Part shown: piece by piece, positions 5,586 through 11,261 of the stretch
Numbering within the stretch: position 1 is the first letter of the stretch
Layout of the letters: every line of letters begins with the position of its first letter
NCBI GenBank assembly: GCA_028695945.1
Contig: JAQVIB010000041.1
Span: 1 to 11,261 of the forward strand
DNA length: 11,261 bases
Direction of reading: 5' to 3'
DNA from: Lachnospiraceae bacterium
GTDB lineage: Bacteria; Bacillota; Clostridia; Lachnospirales; Anaerotignaceae
The notes under the pieces: generated by a model
Seen by the model: only the letters and a program-made list of their open reading frames with translations
The model's database searches: none
What the model was told of the DNA's origin: nothing
Translations under genes and position numbers: made by a program

Positions 5586-7127
5586 ATGTATGATGATGAG
5601 AATGAGAAATTCAAAAGTACAAGTGAGCAAGAAAACAAAGATGAATTTCTAAAAGTTGAGGCTGATAATAAAGTAAATGAAGAAGTTAGTATATCTCAAC
5701 CACAGTTATCTGAAAATAATGAAGTGCAGGATGGGGAAGCAAATGCAATAAAAATGACGGTTAATGATGGCTGTGCTACGCCAATATGTACTCCAGTAAC
5801 AACAGTTTTTGCCAGTGAAGATTCAACACAAATTGAGAAACAGGTGGCTGGGGAAGTAATTAAAGCTTCCGAAAATTCAAAGAGCCAAGAAAAGCCAAGT
5901 GAGCCAGTAAGGGATACTTATTTTACAGAAACTGTTAAAAAGAAAGCTGGAAAAAAAGGAAGTTCATTTAAAAAATTTATTGCTGCATGTCTTGTAATAA
6001 GTCTCTTTGGAGGAACAGGTGTTGGTGTATCTTATGCAATAATGCAAAATATGGTGTTTAACAAAAGCAAACTACCAGATGGAACTGTTGCAGGTTTTAA
6101 CGGAGCAAAGCTCGAAACAAAAGAAACAGCCAGTGCCCAGCCTGTTAGTAGTAGCAGTGGCACAATGACAGCCGTAGATGTTATAGATGCAGTTTATCCG
6201 TCCGTAGTAAACATAAATATGCAAGTATCTGGAACAACAAACTATTATGGATTTTCAGTTCCATATGAAGGTTCAGGTTCAGGCTCAGGTGTAATATTTG
6301 ATATGGATGAGGAAAATGTTTATATTGTTACAAACAACCATGTAGTTGAAAGTGCAACAGGAATAAGTATATCAGTAACGGGTGCTGAAAGTATTTCGGC
6401 AACTGTAGTTGGAACAGATGCTTCAAGCGCTTTAGCAGTAATTAAAGCCCTTAAGTCAGATTTTAAAGCTGCAGGTATAGATAACATTGTTGCCGCAAAG
6501 TTTGGTGACAGCGATGGCGTTAAGGTTGGGCAAAGCGTACTTGCCATTGGAAATGCCCTTGGTGAAGGTAAAAGTGCAACAGGTGGTATGATAAGCATGC
6601 TTAACAAAAATATAGATATTGGCGGAATTAACCTTCAAGTTTTGCAAACAAGTGCCGCAATTAACCCTGGTAACAGCGGAGGTGCACTTGTAAACTATGA
6701 GGGCGAGATTATAGGTATCAACACAGCAAAAACAAGCACGTCTGTTGCAGAGGCAATGGGATATGCAATACCAAGCAATAAAGTTAAGGAAATTATGGAG
6801 AGCCTGCTTGTGAATGGTACAACTCCACAGCCATATTTGGGCATTATGGGTTCGGATATAACAGACGATATTGCAGATATGTATAAACTGCCTGTAGGCG
6901 TTTTGGTAAGGCAGGTTCTTGCTGGCGGAGGAGCTGATATGGCTGGTGTTAAAGAAGGAGATGTAATTATTTCTTTTGCTGGAAAATCTGTAATGAATAT
7001 GGAATCTCTTATCTCAACACTTAAAGAGCAAAAGGTTGGAACTACTGTAGAAATGGGAATAATTAGGGATGCAAAAACAAGCATGACGCTTAAAGTAAAA
7101 ATACTTGATTCAAATAATATTCAGTAA
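5586..7127 (+). CDS. htrA: HtrA/DegP-type membrane-anchored serine protease with PDZ domain, triad Asp replaced
   Basis: From 5586 the product has 513 residues. Residues 1-130 are an acidic, low-complexity cytoplasmic tail ending in a Lys-rich stretch. Residues 131-153 form one membrane span. After a Ser-rich linker, a trypsin-like domain (about 180-395) lies outside the membrane, followed by one PDZ domain (about 410-505, PYLGIMG...GVKEGDVIISFAGK). HtrA proteins cut misfolded envelope proteins. The catalytic His is H252 (TNNHVVE) and the Ser is S364 (NPGNSGGAL). The triad Asp, normally in a TDLAV-like motif, is replaced: the sequence reads SSALAVIK with A282. The His-to-this-position distance of 30 equals that in E. 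coli DegP (H105 to D135), so the alignment is secure. The gene stands alone between terminators, behind a likely regulated promoter. Confidence 0.9.
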   Translation: MYDDENEKFKSTSEQENKDEFLKVEADNKVNEEVSISQPQLSENNEVQDGEANAIKMTVNDGCATPICTPVTTVFASEDSTQIEKQVAGEVIKASENSKSQEKPSEPVRDTYFTETVKKKAGKKGSSFKKFIAACLVISLFGGTGVGVSYAIMQNMVFNKSKLPDGTVAGFNGAKLETKETASAQPVSSSSGTMTAVDVIDAVYPSVVNINMQVSGTTNYYGFSVPYEGSGSGSGVIFDMDEENVYIVTNNHVVESATGISISVTGAESISATVVGTDASSALAVIKALKSDFKAAGIDNIVAAKFGDSDGVKVGQSVLAIGNALGEGKSATGGMISMLNKNIDIGGINLQVLQTSAAINPGNSGGALVNYEGEIIGINTAKTSTSVAEAMGYAIPSNKVKEIMESLLVNGTTPQPYLGIMGSDITDDIADMYKLPVGVLVRQVLAGGGADMAGVKEGDVIISFAGKSVMNMESLISTLKEQKVGTTVEMGIIRDAKTSMTLKVKILDSNNIQ

Positions 7128-7177
7128 AATGCTACTTTATTTAATATTAAAACTTTCTTTTTCATAATTTGTTATAT

Positions 7178-7211
7178 AAAAAAGACGATGGCTTAATGCA
7201 TCGTCTTTTTT
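7178..7211 (+). terminator. Intrinsic terminator after htrA
   Basis: A perfect 10-bp stem pairs AAAGACGATG (7181-7190) with CATCGTCTTT (7199-7208) across an 8-base loop. Further A/T pairs and a T-run follow to 7211. Confidence 0.92.
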
Positions 7212-7259
7212 GCTATATATTAAAAGTTTACGACAGTTCTTAATTTATTATAAATTTTG

Positions 7260-7288
7260 TTGTTAAAATTAGGATTAGATTGTATAAT
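7260..7288 (+). promoter_or_regulatory. Promoter of the mltG-trmR-trhP operon
   Basis: TTGTTA (7260-7265), a 17-base spacer, and the consensus TATAAT (7283-7288). Transcription would start near 7295, downstream of the in-frame TTG at 7280, which therefore cannot be the mltG start. Confidence 0.7.
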
Positions 7289-7339
7289 TATATAGCTTAT
7301 GATAAGTATATAACTAAAAATAGAAATGAGTTGGTTTTT

Positions 7340-8422
7340 TTGGCAAAACGAAAGAAGAAAAAATCCAAAGGGAAATTGGTTTATTTTGTGTATTTAATAT
7401 TTGCAATAGTTGCCTTTTTCATTATTTTTAAGGCAATTAATTTTGCATTTTCTGCTGGCAAAAATATTACTAGCAATTCGTCAGATAAATCACAGCAGGA
7501 GGAGATTGGAGAAGATGTAGAGGTCTCTATTCCTGAAGGTGCATCAACGAAAGAAATAGCAGAAATTTTGTACAAAAATGGCTTGATTGACAGTGTTGTT
7601 ATGTTTAGGCTAACAAGTAGAATGGGAGAGTATGACGGGAAATACAGGCAAGGAGACTATCTAATTGCTAAGGGAACAGAAGATGAGGAAATTATGAAAA
7701 TTCTGCAAAGCGGTGTTGTTTATTCAGATGCAGTAAGGGTTACTGTGCCTGAGGGCTACACTGCAAAGCAAATTGCAGAAAAACTTGAAGATGTTGGAGT
7801 TGTTACAGCAACAGATTTTTTGAATGAAATGAATAATGGAACTTTTGATTATGACTTTTTGAAAGATGTACCTGCTAGGGACAATTATTTAGAGGGCTAT
7901 CTTTTCCCAGCTACATACGAAATTAAGGCAGGGGCCACGGCTCACGATATTATTGTTCAGTTTTTAGATAGGTTTGAAATTACGTATAACAATATACTTA
8001 AAGGAAAGGATACAGATTATACAATTGATGAAATTGTTACTGTAGCTTCAATGATAGAAAGTGAGATTCAGCTTGACAATGAGCGTGCAGTGGCCGCAGG
8101 TGTTATTTACAACCGTCTTAAGTCTGACATGCCTTTGCAGATTGATTCAACCGTTCAGTATGCACTTTCTACAAGAAATGAGGTTGTAACCACTACGGAC
8201 CTTGAAGTGGAGTCGCCATATAATACCTATAAATACAAAGGGCTTCCTTTAGGACCAATTGCTAATCCAGGTGAAGCAGCCCTTGAAGCCGCGGCAAATC
8301 CCGACGAAAATAATTATATTTACTATGTTGTAAAAGAGCGTGGCAGTGGTGAACATGTTTTTGCCGAAACCTACGATGAATTTTTAAATGCAAAGCAAGC
8401 ATACAAGAATAGTTTTAATTAG
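7340..8422 (+). CDS. mltG: Endolytic murein transglycosylase MltG (YceG/YrrL family)
   Basis: MltG cleaves nascent peptidoglycan strands within the glycan chain and so limits strand length, acting at the outer face of the membrane. The product is about 360 residues. It has a Lys-rich N-terminus (KRKKKKSKGK), one membrane span at about 14-37, a LysM-like region (VSIPEGASTKEIAEILYKNGLI, given in part), a second such stretch (VPEGYTAKQIAEKL), and then the YceG catalytic domain. ASMIESE places the catalytic Glu at E240, matching the IVEKE motif of E. coli MltG. STVQYAL, GLPLGPIANPG and NNYIYYVV are family signatures. No ATG precedes the membrane span in frame. The predicted promoter rules out the TTG at 7280, so TTG at 7340 (or 7331) is the likely start, with only a weak GAG as ribosome site. 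It overlaps the trmR ribosome site at its stop and is first in the operon. Confidence 0.93.
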   Translation: MAKRKKKKSKGKLVYFVYLIFAIVAFFIIFKAINFAFSAGKNITSNSSDKSQQEEIGEDVEVSIPEGASTKEIAEILYKNGLIDSVVMFRLTSRMGEYDGKYRQGDYLIAKGTEDEEIMKILQSGVVYSDAVRVTVPEGYTAKQIAEKLEDVGVVTATDFLNEMNNGTFDYDFLKDVPARDNYLEGYLFPATYEIKAGATAHDIIVQFLDRFEITYNNILKGKDTDYTIDEIVTVASMIESEIQLDNERAVAAGVIYNRLKSDMPLQIDSTVQYALSTRNEVVTTTDLEVESPYNTYKYKGLPLGPIANPGEAALEAAANPDENNYIYYVVKERGSGEHVFAETYDEFLNAKQAYKNSFN

Positions 8423-8432
8423 GAGAATATAT

Positions 8433-9119
8433 ATGAACTATGTAACAGAGGATTATTTGCACGGCTATCTTAGGCTAATTCAGCCTAAATATGAAGGCGT
8501 TTTAGGTGAAATACAAGAAGAGGCACAGGAAAAACAGGTACCAATTGTACCACACGAGGTTGCACGCTTTTTAAGTACCATTCTTTCCATAAAAAGACCT
8601 AAAGAAGTACTGGAAATAGGTACGGCTGTGGCTTTTTCCGCAGGACTGATTTCAAAATACTTGCAACCTGGCGGACACGTAACCACCATAGACAGATATG
8701 AGGTTATGCTAAAGGATGCAAGAGAAAACATAAAACGCATGAATCTGGAAGAAACTATAAATCTGATTGAAGATGATGCGGCAAACGTTTTGCCTACACT
8801 TACAGGTCCATACGATGTGGTGTTTTTAGACGCGGCAAAGGGGCAGTATGCTCAGTTCTTGCCACACATTTTAAGGCTTATGCCAATAGGTGGAATACTT
8901 ATTGCTGATGATGTTCTTCAAAATGGTGATATTGCGAAATCTCGCTACTCGGTGCCACGCCGTCAGCGTACAATACACAAACGTATGAGAAATTTTCTTT
9001 GGGACATTTCCCATTTAGATTGCCTTGAAAGCAGTATTATACCAATTGGTGATGGTGTTGTTTTGTGCCACAAAATAAAAGAATATGTACCAACAGAAGG
9101 AGAATTTAGTGATGACTGA
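8433..9119 (+). CDS. trmR: tRNA 5-hydroxyuridine methyltransferase TrmR (YrrM family O-methyltransferase)
   Basis: This is a class I SAM-dependent methyltransferase of 228 residues. Motif I is VLEIGTAVAFSA (residues 59-70), the acidic residue at the end of strand 2 is D87 (TTIDRYE), and FLDAAKGQY (D133) with ADDV (D159, D160) supply the metal ligands seen in catechol/caffeoyl-CoA O-methyltransferase relatives. Sequence alone would suggest a generic O-methyltransferase. The order mltG, this gene, U32 protein matches B. subtilis yrrL-yrrM-yrrN/O, where YrrM (TrmR) converts 5-hydroxyuridine at tRNA position 34 to 5-methoxyuridine, which broadens wobble decoding. AGGAGA (8421-8426) begins at the last two bases of the mltG stop codon and sits 6 bases before the ATG; a longer upstream reading of the frame would lie inside mltG. 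The 3' end overlaps trhP by 8 bases. Confidence 0.9.
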   Translation: MNYVTEDYLHGYLRLIQPKYEGVLGEIQEEAQEKQVPIVPHEVARFLSTILSIKRPKEVLEIGTAVAFSAGLISKYLQPGGHVTTIDRYEVMLKDARENIKRMNLEETINLIEDDAANVLPTLTGPYDVVFLDAAKGQYAQFLPHILRLMPIGGILIADDVLQNGDIAKSRYSVPRRQRTIHKRMRNFLWDISHLDCLESSIIPIGDGVVLCHKIKEYVPTEGEFSDD

Positions 9120-10353
9120 TAAAAATAAAATAGAATTGCTTGCACCTGCAGGAGATTTGGAAAAGCTTAAAATAGCTTTGCTTTATGGTGCAGATGCGGT
9201 ATATATTGGTGGCGAGGCATATGGTTTACGAGCAAAAGCAAAGAATTTTGACGTTTCAAAAATGAAAGAGGGCATTGAGTTTGCCCATGCAAAAGGTGCA
9301 AAGGTATATGTTACAGCAAATATTTTTGCCCACAACGATGATTTTGAAGGCATGGCAGAGTATTTTAAGGAAATTGAAAAAATCGGTGCAGATGCTCTTA
9401 TTATTTCAGACCTCGGTGTGTTTTCTGTGGCAAAAGAAGCTGTACCGAATATGGAAATTCATGTTTCTACACAGGCAAACAATACGAATTACAAAAGTGC
9501 ATCCATGTGGTACAAGATTGGTGCAAAACGTGTTGTAGTTGCACGTGAACTTTCCATTGAAGAAATTTCTGATGTAAGAAAAAATATTCCAGACGATATG
9601 GACATAGAGGCTTTTGTTCATGGTGCAATGTGCATTTCTTACTCTGGCAGATGTTTGCTTAGTAACTATTTAAGTGGACGTGATGCAAACAAGGGTGAAT
9701 GTGCTCATCCTTGCCGTTGGAAGTATCATCTTGTAGAGGAAACCAGACCTGATGAGTATATGCCAGTAGTTGAAAACGAAAGAGGAACATATATATATAA
9801 CTCTAAAGATTTGTGCATGATTACACATATTACAGAGCTTGTTAAGGCAGGGGTAATGAGTTTTAAAATTGAGGGAAGAATGAAAACACCTTTCTATGTT
9901 GGTACGGTGGTTAAGTGCTACAGAGAGGCAATTGATGATTATTTGAAAGACCCGAAACTTTATGAAAGCAAGCTTAATTACTACATTGAGGAAGTTTCAA
10001 AAGCTAGCCACAGAGCTTTTACAACTGCATTTTATTTTGGTAAACCAGATGGAGAACAGCAAGTATATACAAATAATACTTATATAAGGGATTATGATTT
10101 TATTGGCATGGTGGAAGAGGATTATAATACTGAAACTGGCTGTGCTGTTGTTATGCAAAGAAATAAATTTGTTGTAGGTGAAGAAATTGAGGTTATGCCC
10201 GCAGTTGGTGAAGCGTGGAAAATGACTGTTGAAAAAATGTGGAACGAAGATGGGGCACCAATTGAAAGTGCACCACATCCACAACAGATACTTAAAGTTA
10301 AATTTCCTAAAGCGGTTAAAAAATTTGATATGCTTAGGAAAGCTGTAAAGTAG
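9112..10353 (+). CDS. trhP: Peptidase U32-family tRNA uridine hydroxylase TrhP
   Basis: TrhP-type U32 proteins carry out the prephenate-dependent hydroxylation of uridine 34 in tRNA; despite the family name they are not established as peptidases in this role. The product has 413 residues. It opens with IELLAPAGDLEKLK and YGADAVYIGG, both typical of U32 N-termini. The U32 signature spans about residues 166-203: FVHGAMC, SYSGRCLLS, GECAHPCRW. Its four cysteines C174, C181, C197 and C201 are the likely [4Fe-4S] ligands. AAGGAGA (9097-9103) precedes the ATG at 9112 by 8 bases. The ATG lies inside the end of trmR (stop 9117-9119), so translation is probably coupled. B. subtilis has two adjacent paralogues (TrhP1, TrhP2); only one is present here, and its length fits the longer TrhP2/YegQ-like form. 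No terminator is seen for 120 bases after the stop. Confidence 0.9.
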   Translation: MTDKNKIELLAPAGDLEKLKIALLYGADAVYIGGEAYGLRAKAKNFDVSKMKEGIEFAHAKGAKVYVTANIFAHNDDFEGMAEYFKEIEKIGADALIISDLGVFSVAKEAVPNMEIHVSTQANNTNYKSASMWYKIGAKRVVVARELSIEEISDVRKNIPDDMDIEAFVHGAMCISYSGRCLLSNYLSGRDANKGECAHPCRWKYHLVEETRPDEYMPVVENERGTYIYNSKDLCMITHITELVKAGVMSFKIEGRMKTPFYVGTVVKCYREAIDDYLKDPKLYESKLNYYIEEVSKASHRAFTTAFYFGKPDGEQQVYTNNTYIRDYDFIGMVEEDYNTETGCAVVMQRNKFVVGEEIEVMPAVGEAWKMTVEKMWNEDGAPIESAPHPQQILKVKFPKAVKKFDMLRKAVK

Positions 10354-10413
10354 TAAATTATTGGAATACAAACTACAGTTTTTAAAAAATACAGAGAAAT
10401 TTTAAAAAAACTA

Positions 10414-10442
10414 TTGCAATTTTTCTGAAACTATGGTACAAA
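10414..10442 (+). promoter_or_regulatory. Possible extended -10 promoter upstream of glnN
   Basis: TTGCAA (10414-10419), a 17-base spacer, and TGG-TACAAA (-10 at 10437-10442 with TGn). Transcription would begin near 10449, about 130 bases before the glnN ATG and ahead of the hairpin at 10477-10507. Confidence 0.4.
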
Positions 10443-10476
10443 AAAATAGTAGATAAATAAATTAGCTACTTGGAAC

Positions 10477-10512
10477 AATGGCGTTCTCATTTTTTGAGGA
10501 CGCCATTTTTTT
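10477..10512 (+). terminator. Strong intrinsic terminator (operon end or glnN leader attenuator)
   Basis: A 12-bp stem (10477-10488 with 10496-10507) contains one G-T pair and a 7-base T-rich loop, followed by a T-run to 10512. It lies 123 bases after trhP and 65 bases before glnN. It may end the mltG operon. It may also lie inside the glnN leader, since the clearer promoter is upstream of it and none is obvious between it and glnN. Confidence 0.9.
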
Positions 10513-10577
10513 ATTTATTCTAGGTAAACTAAATAATTATGTTAAATTAAATTTTAAATATGAAAGGAATGCTAATT

Positions 10578-11261
10578 ATGAGTGAGAAAAAATTAGTAAC
10601 AGAGATTTATGGCAGTAATGTATTTAACGATGCGGTAATGTGCGAGCGTTTACCTAAAAAGATTTATAAGGAACTTAAAAAAATTATTGTAAATGGAGAG
10701 TCATTAACACCTGAGATTGCAGAGGTTGTAGCTAACGCAATGAAGGATTGGGCAATTGAACGTGGTGCAACACATTATACACATTGGTTCCAACCAATGA
10801 CTGGTATTACAGCTGAAAAACATGATGCGTTTATTTCACCTACAGATGACGGAAAAGCAATTATGGAATTTTCAGGCAAAGAGCTTATCAAAGGTGAACC
10901 AGATGCGTCATCATTCCCTTCAGGTGGTATTCGTGCTACATTTGAGGCAAGAGGATATACTGTATGGGATTGTACTTCACCAGCATTTCTTAAAGAGGAC
11001 GCTGCTGGCGTAACACTTTGTATTCCTACAGCATTTTGTTCATACACAGGAGAGGCGTTAGACAAAAAGACACCTTTACTTCGTTCTATGGAGGCTATAA
11101 ACGTACAGGCATTAAGAATTTTAAGACTTTTTGGTGATACAGAAACAACAAAAGTAACAACTTCTGTAGGACCTGAGCAGGAATATTTTCTTATCGACAA
11201 AAAGCTTTATGACCAAAGGAAAGACCTTATTTTTACAGGCCGTACACTTTTTGGAGCAATG
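10578..11261 (+). CDS. glnN: Glutamine synthetase type III, N-terminal part
   Basis: Glutamine synthetase makes glutamine from glutamate, ammonia and ATP in the cytoplasm. The frame is open from the ATG at 10578 to the window edge (228 codons); a full GSIII has about 700 residues, so roughly a third is here. AAAGGA (10563-10568) lies 9 bases before the start. Type III features are plain: THWFQPMTG, FSGKELIKGEPDASSFPSGG (given in part), RATFEARGYTVWD, and VGPEQEYFLID with E200 and E202, the likely metal-binding glutamates of the conserved EQEY strand. GSIII is typical of Clostridia, Bacteroidetes and some cyanobacteria, and is a dodecamer unrelated in length to GSI/GlnA. The possible attenuator upstream suggests control at the leader. 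Confidence 0.94.
   Translation, partial: MSEKKLVTEIYGSNVFNDAVMCERLPKKIYKELKKIIVNGESLTPEIAEVVANAMKDWAIERGATHYTHWFQPMTGITAEKHDAFISPTDDGKAIMEFSGKELIKGEPDASSFPSGGIRATFEARGYTVWDCTSPAFLKEDAAGVTLCIPTAFCSYTGEALDKKTPLLRSMEAINVQALRILRLFGDTETTKVTTSVGPEQEYFLIDKKLYDQRKDLIFTGRTLFGAM

Noticed and set aside
6320..7084. Open frames on the minus strand opposite htrA (129 and 95 residues)
   Set aside because: They lie entirely within a well-supported gene, have no ribosome site or recognisable motif, and are the usual antisense shadow of its codon bias.
10354..10577. A small protein gene between trhP and glnN
   Set aside because: Frames on the + strand are closed within a few codons (for example ATG at 10433), with no ribosome site; the interval holds a promoter-like sequence and a terminator only.
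10775..11200. Minus-strand frame of 141 residues opposite glnN
   Set aside because: The + strand encodes an unmistakable type III glutamine synthetase through the same bases.
1..11261. CRISPR array, insertion sequence, phage or defence island
   Set aside because: I saw no spaced repeats, terminal inverted repeats, transposase, integrase or defence motifs. The gene order looks like ordinary chromosomal housekeeping and envelope genes.

Overview
The window is AT-rich and every gene I can support lies on the + strand. The gene content points to a low-GC Firmicute of the class Clostridia, probably close to Lachnospiraceae. The grounds are strong AGGAGG-type ribosome sites, T-rich intrinsic terminators, a type III glutamine synthetase, an HtrA protease with a long N-terminal cytoplasmic tail, and an mltG-trmR-trhP cluster resembling yrrL-yrrM-yrrN/O of Bacillus subtilis. 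This placement is inference from gene content, not from a marker gene.

Layout. (1) 1-298: the C-terminal end of a PdxA-family dehydrogenase, closed by a terminator. (2) 430-3330: a class I/II PLP-dependent aminotransferase, then a secreted protein with a GH26-like barrel and a C-terminal Ig-like region. No terminator separates them. (3) 3431-4111: a small exported protein with a copper-amine-oxidase-N-like 'stalk' domain, closed by a terminator. (4) 4320-5378: a multi-pass membrane protein with a C-terminal permuted papain-like amidase domain, with its own extended -10 promoter and terminator. (5) 5586-7127: an HtrA-type serine protease behind a consensus -10 and an array of phased hexamers; a terminator follows. 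(6) 7340-10353: mltG, trmR and trhP, tightly packed and probably cotranscribed from one promoter. (7) 10578 to the right edge: the N-terminal 228 codons of glnN (GS type III), preceded by a strong terminator hairpin.

How the parts fit. Regions 2 to 6 are mostly cell-envelope functions: a secreted carbohydrate-active-like protein, a stalk-domain protein, a membrane amidase-like protein, an envelope protease and the peptidoglycan transglycosylase MltG. TrmR and TrhP act together on the wobble uridine of tRNA: TrhP makes 5-hydroxyuridine and TrmR methylates it to 5-methoxyuridine. The flanking metabolic genes (PdxA family, aminotransferase, glutamine synthetase) have no clear link to these.

The observation I rate highest is in HtrA. 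The catalytic His and Ser are present, but the position of the triad Asp is Ala. Next are the phased operator-like array in front of htrA, the GH26-like protein that lacks the family's His before the acid/base Glu, and a possible terminator-type leader in front of glnN. I saw no CRISPR array, IS element, rRNA or tRNA gene. No stretch longer than about 225 bases lacks a gene.
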